A stretch of 32,557 bases of DNA from AC-50 sp035640455 (GTDB taxonomy: Bacteria > Actinomycetota > Thermoleophilia > Gaiellales > Gaiellaceae), in contig DASQWB010000137.1 of assembly GCA_035640455.1 (NCBI GenBank), forward strand, positions 1-32,557, in the 5' to 3' direction. The translations under genes were made by a program, and so were the position numbers. This document shows positions 15,198 to 21,980 of this stretch, one piece after another. The stretch's first letter is position 1. Every line of letters starts with the position of its first letter. The notes beneath the pieces are model-generated. The model searched no databases. It saw nothing but the letters and a program-made list of their open reading frames with translations, and was not told where the DNA came from.

Positions 15198-16634
15198 ATG
15201 CGAGCCAGGCTCTTCGCTCCGGAGAATCGCAAGTGGTGGACGCTCGCGGCCGTGGCGTTCGGCCTTTTCATGATCATGCTCGACAACACGGTCGTGAACG
15301 TCGCGCTGCCGTCGATGCAGCGCGCGCTTCACATCGACCGCGCCGAGCTGGAGTGGGTGGTGAACGCCTACGCGCTCACCTTCGGCGTCCTCCTCCTCAC
15401 GGGGGGAAAGCTCGCAGACCTCTTCGGGCGGCGGCTGATCTTCATCGCCGGGCTCGTCATCTTCACCGGATCCTCGCTCGCCTGCGGCCTCGCCAACGGG
15501 CCCGAGGTGCTGATCGCGGCTCGCACCATCCAGGGCATCGGCGCCGCGCTCATGAACCCGGCGACGCTCTCGATCATCACCGCCACGTTCCCTCCGCGCC
15601 AGCGCGGGATGGCGATCGGCATCTGGGCCGGCGTCTCGGCGATGGCGCTCGCGGTCGGGCCGCTCGTCGGCGGCATCCTGACCGAGAAGATCAACTGGAG
15701 CTGGATCTTCTTCATCAACGTCCCGATCGGCGTGCTCGGCATCGCGGCGGCGCGGATCTTCGTCGACGAGACGCGCGACACCTCGCACGAGCAGCGCCTC
15801 GACCTGCCCGGCCTGCTCTCGTCCGGGATCGGCCTCTTCGCGCTCACGTACGCCCTCATCTCGACGAACCACCACTCGTGGACGTCCGCCCAGGTGCTGT
15901 CGCTCTTCGGCGTCGCGGCCGTCGCGCTGGCCGTGTTCGTCGTGCTCGAGCTGCGTCAGCGGCTCCCGATGCTCGACCTCTCCCTCTTCCGGGAGCCGAC
16001 CTTCGCCGGCGCCAACACGGTGATGCTGTTCGTCGGCCTCGCGATGTTCGGGATCTTCTTCTTCAACTCGCTCTTCATCCAGAACATCCTCCACTACTCG
16101 GCGATTCAGACCGGCGCGACCTTCCTCCCGATGACGTGCCTGATCATCCTCGTCGCGCCCCAGGCGGGCCGGCTCTCCGACCGGATCGGGCCGCGCTGGT
16201 TGATGGGCGGCGGGATGGTGCTGCTGACGGCGTCCTTGCTCGTCTTCTCGACGCTCGACGCCGGCTCCAGCTTCTGGGACATCCTGCCGGGCCTGCTCGT
16301 TGGCGGCTTCGGCATGGCCCTCGTCATGACCCCTACGACGGCGGCGGCGATGGGCTCGGTCCCGATCGCCAAGGCGGGCGTGGGCTCCGCGGTGATCAAC
16401 AGCATGCGCCAGGTCGGCGGCTCGCTCGGGATCGCCGTGATGGGCGCCGTCGTCGCGACGCAGATCCACGCCGGCACCCGCGGAACGCCGGAGGAGTTCG
16501 TCACGGGCTACCACCATGCGCTCTACGTGGGCGCCGCGATCTCGCTCGTCGGTGCCGCCATCGCCGTGCTGACGGTGCGCCAGATCCGCCATCCGCATCC
16601 GGCGGGAGCCCCAGAGCCGGCAATCGGCTCGTAA
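15198..16634 (+). CDS. MFS drug:H+ antiporter, DHA2 family (EmrB/QacA type)
   Basis: This 478-residue inner-membrane exporter has the 14-helix DHA2 arrangement. Motif D1-like LDNTVVNVALPSM in helix 1, motif A GGKLADLFGRR in the helix 2-3 loop, and motif C in GVSAMALAVGPLVGG are all clear. These identify a proton-driven multidrug or antibiotic exporter; the ligand is unknown. The ATG at 15198 is preceded by a strong GAGGAGG, so the message is leadered, unlike the divergent acyl-CoA synthetase. The reading frame remains open far upstream only as an antisense shadow. No transcriptional repressor gene of the usual TetR or MarR kind is adjacent. A 10-bp hairpin (16642-16666) lies 7 bases after the stop. 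Confidence 0.95.
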   Translation: MRARLFAPENRKWWTLAAVAFGLFMIMLDNTVVNVALPSMQRALHIDRAELEWVVNAYALTFGVLLLTGGKLADLFGRRLIFIAGLVIFTGSSLACGLANGPEVLIAARTIQGIGAALMNPATLSIITATFPPRQRGMAIGIWAGVSAMALAVGPLVGGILTEKINWSWIFFINVPIGVLGIAAARIFVDETRDTSHEQRLDLPGLLSSGIGLFALTYALISTNHHSWTSAQVLSLFGVAAVALAVFVVLELRQRLPMLDLSLFREPTFAGANTVMLFVGLAMFGIFFFNSLFIQNILHYSAIQTGATFLPMTCLIILVAPQAGRLSDRIGPRWLMGGGMVLLTASLLVFSTLDAGSSFWDILPGLLVGGFGMALVMTPTTAAAMGSVPIAKAGVGSAVINSMRQVGGSLGIAVMGAVVATQIHAGTRGTPEEFVTGYHHALYVGAAISLVGAAIAVLTVRQIRHPHPAGAPEPAIGS

Positions 16635-16641
16635 GTCGCCG

Positions 16642-16666
16642 CGAACCCGGATTCATTCCGGGTTCG
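16642..16666 (+). terminator. Terminator-like hairpin after the MFS gene
   Basis: CGAACCCGGA pairs perfectly with TCCGGGTTCG around a 5-base loop. It lies 7 bases after the stop codon and lacks a T-run. Confidence 0.6.
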
Positions 16667-16698
16667 CTCACTGCGGCAGGCCGGTAGCCGTAAGGAGA

Positions 16699-16764
16699 GG
16701 GGTCTTGGGGGAACCATGCGGTTCCCCCCACAGGAAAGACCCCCGGCTGCGGCTCCCGGGGGTC
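16699..16764 (+). other. Nested, mutually exclusive hairpins in non-coding region
   Basis: GGGGGAACC (16707-16715) pairs with GGTTCCCCC (16720-16728). The flanking GGGGTCTT (16699-16706) pairs with AAGACCCC (16736-16743) to extend this stem. The same right arm can instead join GACCCCCGG (16738-16746) to CCGGGGGTC (16756-16764). The two folds exclude each other, like an attenuator. No ORF is served closely: the next gene begins at 17063. The rest of 16770-16920 shows no coding potential or family I can name. Confidence 0.4.
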
Positions 16765-16928
16765 GATTTCCTTGGACGCTTCCGTCACCCGGGGCGACGG
16801 CCCGAAAGCTTGGCTCTGCGGCCCAGCCACGCCTTCGAGTTCCGCCGCCCGAGTGACGCGCCACCTGCATGAGCCTGGCGTCTGGCTCCCTGCAAGTGCC
16901 CTCACTGTAAGCCTCTCGGCTGTATTCG

Positions 16929-17050
16929 TCAAGTAGCTCGGTCAAGTGATTTTCACGCTCGCTACTTCACCTCCGATTCGGCCAGAACATGCCTCTTTCG
17001 GGGGATACAACGATCGATGGGCTTGCGCTTTTGTGAAGTATGAGATTCAC
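16929..17050. promoter_or_regulatory. Operator-like repeats upstream of the XRE-TPR regulator
   Basis: In this AT-richer stretch before the regulator, related half-sites recur: TCAAGTAGC (16929-16937), TCAAGTGA (16942-16949), GCTACTTCAC (16961-16970, inverted relative to the first) and GTGAAGTA (17033-17040). Two small palindromes are also present: GTGA-TTT-TCAC (16946-16956) and GTGAA-8 bases-TTCAC (17033-17050). Such clusters fit autoregulation by the XRE protein. TAACGC (17051-17056) lies 6 bases before the ATG as a weak -10, so the gene may be leaderless and the last palindrome would cover the promoter. Confidence 0.5.
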
Positions 17051-17062
17051 TAACGCCGCCAG

Positions 17063-18409
17063 ATGAACCGCGTCTCTCGCACCTCGTCGCCGCGAGCCGC
17101 CGCCTCTGCAGGGGTACGGCTGGGCGAGCGCCTGCGTCAGCTCCGTGTCGCAGCCGGCCTGACCCAGTCGGAGCTCGCGGGGGCGCGCTTCTCCAAGGAG
17201 TACGTCAGCCAGATCGAGCGCGGCAAGACGCGCCCCGCGCGCGAGAGCGTGGTCTGGCTCGCCGAGCGGCTCGGCGTCGACGCCGACTTCCTGGCCAACG
17301 GCGTCACCGCCGACCAGCGTGGTCGTGTCGAGACCGCGCTCGCTCGAGGTGAGGCGCTCATCAGCGCAACTCGGGACGCGGAGGCGATCGCGGAGTTCGA
17401 GAACGCCAACACGGCCGTCCTCGCGACGGGGCTCGCGGAGCTCGAGGTCCGGGCGCTTTGTGGGGAGTCGTGGGCGCGGATGCGCCAGGGCCAGATTCGC
17501 GAGGCGATCGAGCTCCTCAATCGGGCGCGGTTGCTCGTCGAAGGGCCGGGCTTCTCGGATGTCGATCGGGCCGATGTGCTCTATCGGCTCGGCGTCTGCC
17601 GCTACCAGCTCACGAGCATCCAGACCGCCCTCGCCCTCTTCGACGAAGCCTTGAGCCTCGCCGACGCGTCCGGCCTGCCCTGCGATCACCTGCGAGCGTC
17701 GATCTTCAGCTGGCGGGCTCGCTGCTACCGGCGCCAGCGCGATCTCGAGGCCGCACGGGAGGACGTCGAGCGCGCGCTCGAGCTGGCGGAAGGCCTCGAC
17801 GATCCACGCACGACGGCCAACGTGCTCTTCGACGCCTCGATCATCGCGGAGCGTGAGGGCCATTGGGTTCTTGCGCGCACGTATGCCGAGCGCGCGAAGG
17901 CGAAGTACGAGGAGCTGACGGACCGTGCCAACGTCGGGCGGCTGCTCAACAACCTCGGTGCCCTGAACTTCCTGCTCGGGAAGCCCGACGAGGCGGTCTC
18001 CTTCCTGAAGGACGCCTTCCGCGTGGCGCTCGAGCTGGAGAACGACGCGGAAGCGGCCGGGGCGGTCTCGTCCCTGGCACAGGTCCATCTGCGGACCGGC
18101 GATCCCACGCTCGCCGAGGAGCAGGCGCGGCATGCGCTCAAACTCCTCGACGGGCGGGTCGACTACCTCGACCAGGTGGGTAGCGCACAGCTCGTGCTGG
18201 GTCGAGCCCTCCTCGAGCAGGGGCGGTTCGACGAGGCGGAGGACTCGCTCCGCCAGGCGGACATGAGCTTCGAGCAGCTCTCGGCCGTCAGCCACCGTGC
18301 AGCCGTGTGGGTGGCGCAGGGCGATCTCGAGGCTCGAAGGGGTCAGGACCACGAAGCGGCGACGCTCTACCGGCGCGCCGCGGAAGCGCTCCAGGACGTT
18401 CGGTTCTAG
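17063..18409 (+). CDS. XRE-family HTH regulator with TPR domain (RRNPP-like receptor candidate)
   Basis: The 448-residue protein has a Cro/C1-type HTH at about residues 18-75 (LGERLRQLRVAAGLTQSELA, then YVSQIERGKTRP). A long array of about eight or nine TPR-like helical pairs fills residues 90-445, with repeats such as AIELLNRARLLVE, ALALFDEALSLAD and AVSFLKDAFRVALE. This architecture is that of peptide-sensing regulators (PlcR, PrgX, Rgg, NprR class) and of other TPR regulators. A 33-codon peptide ORF with a strong ribosome site follows 22 bases downstream. Several operator-like repeats lie upstream (16929-17050). ATG 17063 has no Shine-Dalgarno, fitting a leaderless start. The alternative is a TPR regulator answering to a protein partner. 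Confidence 0.88.
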   Translation: MNRVSRTSSPRAAASAGVRLGERLRQLRVAAGLTQSELAGARFSKEYVSQIERGKTRPARESVVWLAERLGVDADFLANGVTADQRGRVETALARGEALISATRDAEAIAEFENANTAVLATGLAELEVRALCGESWARMRQGQIREAIELLNRARLLVEGPGFSDVDRADVLYRLGVCRYQLTSIQTALALFDEALSLADASGLPCDHLRASIFSWRARCYRRQRDLEAAREDVERALELAEGLDDPRTTANVLFDASIIAEREGHWVLARTYAERAKAKYEELTDRANVGRLLNNLGALNFLLGKPDEAVSFLKDAFRVALELENDAEAAGAVSSLAQVHLRTGDPTLAEEQARHALKLLDGRVDYLDQVGSAQLVLGRALLEQGRFDEAEDSLRQADMSFEQLSAVSHRAAVWVAQGDLEARRGQDHEAATLYRRAAEALQDVRF

Positions 18410-18431
18410 CTGTTTGGAGGAGGTGAACCGC

Positions 18432-18533
18432 TTGTACAAGACGCGTTTGATGATGCTGATCGGGTGGGCGTGCCTCTTGGCTGTGTACGCCGTCCTCAGC
18501 CAGCCGGTCGCTCCCTGGGACGGCTGGGTGTAA
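18432..18533 (+). CDS. Short hydrophobic peptide, candidate signalling pro-peptide
   Basis: This 33-residue ORF is too short for most gene finders. AGGAGG (18418-18423) stands exactly 8 bases before the TTG at 18432. An upstream GTG (18423) overlaps that site and is a poorer start. The peptide has a basic head (YKTR), a hydrophobic core (LMMLIGWACLLAVYAVL) and a short tail SQPVAPWDGWV ending in aromatic and hydrophobic residues. That is the layout of exported pro-peptides in RRNPP quorum sensing, where the C-terminal 5-10 residues become the signal. It lies 22 bases after the TPR regulator and 16 bases before a lipoprotein gene. The alternative is a small single-pass membrane protein. Function is inference from position and layout. 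Confidence 0.65.
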   Translation: MYKTRLMMLIGWACLLAVYAVLSQPVAPWDGWV

Positions 18534-18537
18534 CAGC

Positions 18538-18543
18538 TAGATT
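18538..18543 (+). promoter_or_regulatory. -10 box for leaderless lipoprotein gene
   Basis: TAGATT ends 6 bases before the GTG at 18550, with no ribosome site between. The lipoprotein gene thus appears to have its own promoter directly behind the peptide ORF. Confidence 0.5.
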
Positions 18544-18549
18544 CGGCGG

Positions 18550-19452
18550 GTGCGCCGCCCAATCGCACTCGCCTTGCTCGTGTTCGTTCTCGGGGGTTGC
18601 GGCTCCTCATCCGGCGATCGTCGCTCTGCTGGCTCGGCCGCCCGCGCCGGCAGCCTGGGCGCCCTTTGGCGCGCCGGCGGTGAGGGCGTCGGCCTGATCA
18701 GCGGCACCTCCGACTACTCGCCGGGCGTCGTGCGCATGTCGTTCCTCGTCGTCCGCCGCGACGCCCGGGTCGTCGAGGCACCCCACGCCCTGGTGTACGT
18801 CGCCCGCAGCCGGACGGCCCCACCGTTCGAGCGCACCTCGGCGACGCTCGAGCGGGTCGGCGTACCAGGGAGGTACTCCGGCAGCGCAGCGAGTGTCTAC
18901 GTCGCGCACCTGCGGATCTCGCGACCGGGCCGCTACTGGGTCGTGGCGGCTCCGGCCGGGAGGCGCGTGCGGGCGCTCGGCACGCTGGACGTCCGCGCCT
19001 CGTCCGCCTCGCCGGCGCTGGGCTCGAAGGCCTTCCCGTCGCGGACGCCGACGATCGCGAGCACCGACGGGGACTTAGCGCTGCTGACGACGCGCGTGCC
19101 GCCCGACCGAGAGCTTCTTCGCTACTCGATCGCCGGCTCGCTCGCCGCCCACAAGCCGTTCGTCGTCGTCTTCGCGACGCCGAAGTTCTGCACGAGCCGC
19201 ACGTGCGGACCCACGGTCGACGTCGTCGACGCCGTCCGCCGGCGCTTCCGCCGGACGGACATCCGCTTCATCCACGTCGAGGTCTATCGCCGCAACGACC
19301 CGACACTCGGCCTGAACAGGTTCATGCGCGAGTGGCACCTCCCGAGCGAGCCGTGGATCTTCCTCGTCGGCGCCGACGGCCGCATCGAGGCGAAGTTCGA
19401 GGGGCCGGTCTCGGTGCGCGAGCTCGCCGCCGCCGCACGCAGACTTTCATAG
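18550..19452 (+). CDS. Lipoprotein with C-terminal thioredoxin-like domain
   Basis: The 300-residue product has a type II signal peptide with lipobox VLGGC, so it is anchored on the outer face of the membrane. Residues about 45-150 form a beta-rich domain (LISGTSDYSPGVVRMSFLVV, then GRYWVVAAP), resembling an Ig-like or transport-associated module. The C-terminal third is thioredoxin-like: KPFVVVFATPKFCTSRTCGP, then IRFIHVEVY and PWIFLVGADGRIEAKFEG. The cysteine pair is CTSRTC (four residues between), not the usual CXXC, so redox activity may differ from classical thioredoxins. GTG 18550 is set by TAGATT 6 bases upstream. A role in extracytoplasmic thiol chemistry or copper or heme handling is plausible but not shown. 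Confidence 0.82.
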   Translation: MRRPIALALLVFVLGGCGSSSGDRRSAGSAARAGSLGALWRAGGEGVGLISGTSDYSPGVVRMSFLVVRRDARVVEAPHALVYVARSRTAPPFERTSATLERVGVPGRYSGSAASVYVAHLRISRPGRYWVVAAPAGRRVRALGTLDVRASSASPALGSKAFPSRTPTIASTDGDLALLTTRVPPDRELLRYSIAGSLAAHKPFVVVFATPKFCTSRTCGPTVDVVDAVRRRFRRTDIRFIHVEVYRRNDPTLGLNRFMREWHLPSEPWIFLVGADGRIEAKFEGPVSVRELAAAARRLS

Positions 19453-19455
19453 GCT
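19450..19455 (+). promoter_or_regulatory. -10 box for leaderless ABC1 kinase gene
   Basis: TAGGCT ends 7 bases before the GTG at 19463. It overlaps the end of the lipoprotein gene (TAG stop at 19450-19452), so promoter and stop codon share bases. Confidence 0.5.
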
Positions 19456-19462
19456 CCGCCTC

Positions 19463-21058
19463 GTGGGAGCCAGGACGCAGCGGGCGAGGCGCGCGCTCGA
19501 GGTGACGCGCGTCGCCCGGCGGAGTGGGCTCCTCCGGGTGCTGCGCGAGATCGGCGTCGCCGGCGAGCGGCCGGCGACCCGCGAGGGCGCGAGGAGCTTC
19601 CGCCTCGCGCTCGAGCGCCTCGGCACCACCTACATCAAGCTCGGCCAGCTCCTGTCCTCGCGGCCCGATCTGCTTCCCGACGTCTACATCGAGGAGCTCG
19701 GGCGGCTCGTGGACGAGGTGCCGCCGGTGCCGTTCGCGGAGCTCGAGCCGGCGATCGAGCGGGCGCTCGGCGACGTCTTCGTGAGCATCGACCCGCAGCC
19801 GGTCGCGACCGCGTCGATCGCGCAGATCCATCAGGCGCTCCTGAAGACGGGCCAGGAGGTGGTCGTGAAGGTGCGCCGTCCGGGCGTCGTCGAGCAGGTC
19901 GAGCTCGACCTCGACGTGCTCCGCTCGACGGCGAAGCTCCTCGAGCGGCGCTCCGAGTCGGCGCAGCTCCTCCAGCTCGAGGCGCTCGCCGACGAGCTCG
20001 AGGTGCACCTCCGCGGCGAGCTCGACCTCACCGAGGAGGCACACAACACCGAGCTGATCGCGCAGCTCGTCGCCGACTACGAGAGCCTTGTCGTGCCCCG
20101 CGTGATCCGTCCGCACGTGACGGAGGAGGCGATGGTGCTCGAGCGGCTCGAGGGAAAGAAGATCGTCGCCGACCACGGCCTCGCGCCCGCGCGGGCGGCC
20201 GCGCTCGCACGGGAGTTCTTCCGCGCCTACGTGCACCAGGTGACCGCCGACGGCGTCTACCACGCCGACCCGCATCGCGGGAACGTCCTGCTCACACCGG
20301 ACGGTCGGCTCGCGCTCCTCGACTTCGGCCTGCTCGGCCGGCTCGACGACGGGACGAGGTGGGACTTCGCGCTGCTCCTGCTCGCGGTCGCGCAGAACCG
20401 CGCCAACGACGTCGCCGACCTCATCCTCGGTCTGTCGCTGACGACGACGGGCTCGGACGAGCCCGGCTTCGTCCACGAGCTCCGCCGGAAGCTCCCGCGC
20501 TACCACTGGCGGCCGCTCGCCGGGATCAGGGCGGGCGAGGCGCTCGCCGACCTCCAGCGGATCGCCCTTCGCTACGGGATCCGCCTGCCGCCGAGCTTCG
20601 CCCTCGTCGGCAAGACGCTCGCGCAGGCGGACTCGATCGCGAGGACGCTCGACCCGCAGCTCGATCCCGTGGGGCTGCTCTCGGAGGACGCGCTCGAGGT
20701 GATGCTGCGCGAGGCGGAGCGGCGGCTCGAGCCGAACGCCTTCTTCACGTACCTCTTCACGCAGCTCGACGCGGTCGCGCGCGTGCCGCGGCGGGTCAGC
20801 CAGGTCGTCGATCGGCTGGAGACCGGCACGTTGAAGCTCGGCGTCGTGCCGACCGAGCTCGGCGACCTCGAGCACGTGCTGCGGTCGATGTCGAACCGGG
20901 TCGGTGCGGCGTTGATCGTCGTCGGGCTGCTCGTCTCCTCGGCGCTGCTCGCGCGCGTCCACGACCTGCGCTGGCTCGCCGCGGCGGGGTTCGTGGCGGC
21001 GTTCCTGCTCGGGCTCTACATGGTCTGGAAGATCGTGCGGACGCCTGGCGAGCTGTGA
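19463..21058 (+). CDS. ABC1/UbiB-family atypical protein kinase
   Basis: This 531-residue member of the AarF/UbiB/ADCK family is associated in bacteria and mitochondria with quinone biosynthesis and lipid homeostasis. The family-defining KxGQ motif is in TYIKLGQLLSSRPDLLP (residues 57-72), followed by the A-rich ATASIAQIH loop, KVRRPGV, HADPHRGNV and LDFGLLG. These are the catalytic HxDxHxxN-like and DFG elements. The C-terminus has two hydrophobic helices (AALIVVGLLVSSALLA and WLAAAGFVAAFLLGLYMVW) that anchor it in the membrane. GTG 19463 has TAGGCT 7 bases upstream. The nearby ctaA (25514) also belongs to respiratory cofactor biology, though not to the same operon. Confidence 0.95.
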   Translation: MGARTQRARRALEVTRVARRSGLLRVLREIGVAGERPATREGARSFRLALERLGTTYIKLGQLLSSRPDLLPDVYIEELGRLVDEVPPVPFAELEPAIERALGDVFVSIDPQPVATASIAQIHQALLKTGQEVVVKVRRPGVVEQVELDLDVLRSTAKLLERRSESAQLLQLEALADELEVHLRGELDLTEEAHNTELIAQLVADYESLVVPRVIRPHVTEEAMVLERLEGKKIVADHGLAPARAAALAREFFRAYVHQVTADGVYHADPHRGNVLLTPDGRLALLDFGLLGRLDDGTRWDFALLLLAVAQNRANDVADLILGLSLTTTGSDEPGFVHELRRKLPRYHWRPLAGIRAGEALADLQRIALRYGIRLPPSFALVGKTLAQADSIARTLDPQLDPVGLLSEDALEVMLREAERRLEPNAFFTYLFTQLDAVARVPRRVSQVVDRLETGTLKLGVVPTELGDLEHVLRSMSNRVGAALIVVGLLVSSALLARVHDLRWLAAAGFVAAFLLGLYMVWKIVRTPGEL

Positions 21059-21066
21059 AATACTCA

Positions 21067-21087
21067 TTACTTCAAATTCGGAAGTAA
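21067..21087. promoter_or_regulatory. Palindrome before the rhodanese gene
   Basis: TTACTTC and GAAGTAA form a perfect 7-bp inverted repeat around a 7-base spacer (21074-21080). It lies between the ABC1 kinase stop and the rhodanese ATG. Its right arm abuts the ribosome site AAGGAGGAGG. It may be a repressor operator, or an RNA hairpin that masks the ribosome site. The TACTTCA/TGAAGTA half-site resembles those upstream of the XRE-TPR gene. Confidence 0.55.
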
Positions 21088-21098
21088 GGAGGAGGCAG

Positions 21099-21950
21099 AT
21101 GGCGGAGAACGGCTACGCGAAGCCGGTGCTCGTGTCGACGGAGTGGCTCGCGGAGCACTTGGACGACGAGAACGTCGTCGCGGCGGAGGTGGACGAGAAC
21201 CCCGCGCTCTACGACGAGGGGCACGTTCCCGGCGCGGTCAAGCTGCACTGGCGCGAGGATCTCCAGGATCAGGTCGAGCGCGACTTGATCGAGAAGGAGC
21301 AGTTCGAGCAGCTCATGGGCTGGTTCGGGATCTCGAACGACATGACGATCGTCGTCTACGGCGACCGCAACAACTGGTTCGCCGCGTACGCGTACTGGTA
21401 CCTGAAGATCTATGGCCACCAGGACGTCCGCATCCTCGACGGCGGTCGCCAGAAGTGGTTCGACGAGGGGCGTGAGACGACGACCGAGACGCCGTCGCGG
21501 CCGCAGGCGCAGTACACCGCGGCCGAGCGCGACGAGTCGATCCGCGCCTATCGAGACGGGGTCAGGGAAGGCATCGGCGACGCGTCGAAGGCGCTCGTCG
21601 ACGTGCGGAGTCCGCAGGAGTACTCGGGCGAGCTGATCGCGCCGCCGGGTTACGAGCAGGAGGGAGCGCAGCGTGCCGGTCACATCCCGACGGCGCAGTC
21701 GATTCCCTGGGCGCAGGCGGTGAACGACGACGGCACGTTCAAGACGGCTGAGGAGCTGCGCGAGCTCTATACGTCGAGGGGGGTCACGCCCGGAAAGGCC
21801 GTGACGGCCTACTGCCGGATCGGCGAGCGCAGCGCCCACACGTGGTTCGTCCTCCGCGAGCTGCTCGGCTACGAGCAGGTCCGCAACTACGACGGCTCAT
21901 GGACGGAGTGGGGCAACCTCGTCGACGTGCCGATCGAGAAAGGCCCCTAG
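21099..21950 (+). CDS. Thiosulfate sulfurtransferase (two-domain rhodanese, CysA/SseA type)
   Basis: This 283-residue tandem rhodanese transfers sulfane sulfur from thiosulfate or mercaptopyruvate to a thiophilic acceptor such as cyanide. The catalytic Cys239 lies in AYCRIGERSAHTWFVLRELL, a loop typical of actinobacterial CysA-type thiosulfate sulfurtransferases. The N-terminal inactive domain shows VDENPALYDEGHVPGAV and VVYGDRNNWFAAYAYW. ATG 21099 is preceded by AAGGAGGAGG. A 7-bp palindrome lies at 21067-21087, so expression is probably controlled. A hairpin (21953-21980) follows the stop. A link with the selD gene downstream through sulfur/selenium chemistry is possible but only positional. 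Confidence 0.93.
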   Translation: MAENGYAKPVLVSTEWLAEHLDDENVVAAEVDENPALYDEGHVPGAVKLHWREDLQDQVERDLIEKEQFEQLMGWFGISNDMTIVVYGDRNNWFAAYAYWYLKIYGHQDVRILDGGRQKWFDEGRETTTETPSRPQAQYTAAERDESIRAYRDGVREGIGDASKALVDVRSPQEYSGELIAPPGYEQEGAQRAGHIPTAQSIPWAQAVNDDGTFKTAEELRELYTSRGVTPGKAVTAYCRIGERSAHTWFVLRELLGYEQVRNYDGSWTEWGNLVDVPIEKGP

Positions 21951-21952
21951 GA

Positions 21953-21980
21953 CGCGGGGGAACCCCTGGTTCCCCCCGCG
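21953..21980 (+). terminator. Terminator-like hairpin after the rhodanese gene
   Basis: GGGGGAACC (21956-21964) pairs with GGTTCCCCC (21968-21976) across a 3-base loop. CGC and GCG extend the stem with one bulged C. The stem sequence is identical to that of the hairpin at 16707-16728. Confidence 0.6.

Noticed and set aside
16690..16770. c-di-AMP (ydaO) riboswitch suggested by GGGGGAACC
   Set aside because: The later conserved blocks (GGGGUGAAUC-like and the GCUAAC-like 3' part) are not found on either strand. The element is explained as a hairpin repeat.
16523..16945. Minus-strand ORFs across the MFS 3' end and the non-coding gap
   Set aside because: They run through two palindromic hairpins and the antisense of the exporter, and show no family resemblance. 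The composition is that of structured non-coding DNA.
18423..18425. GTG as start of the short peptide ORF
   Set aside because: It overlaps the AGGAGG ribosome site with only 2 bases of spacing. TTG at 18432 has the ideal 8-base spacing.
19322..21067. Long minus-strand frame opposite the ABC1 kinase, and many similar frames
   Set aside because: Such frames are common in GC-rich DNA because stop codons are rare. The sequences are low-complexity Arg/Glu/Asp-rich and match no family.
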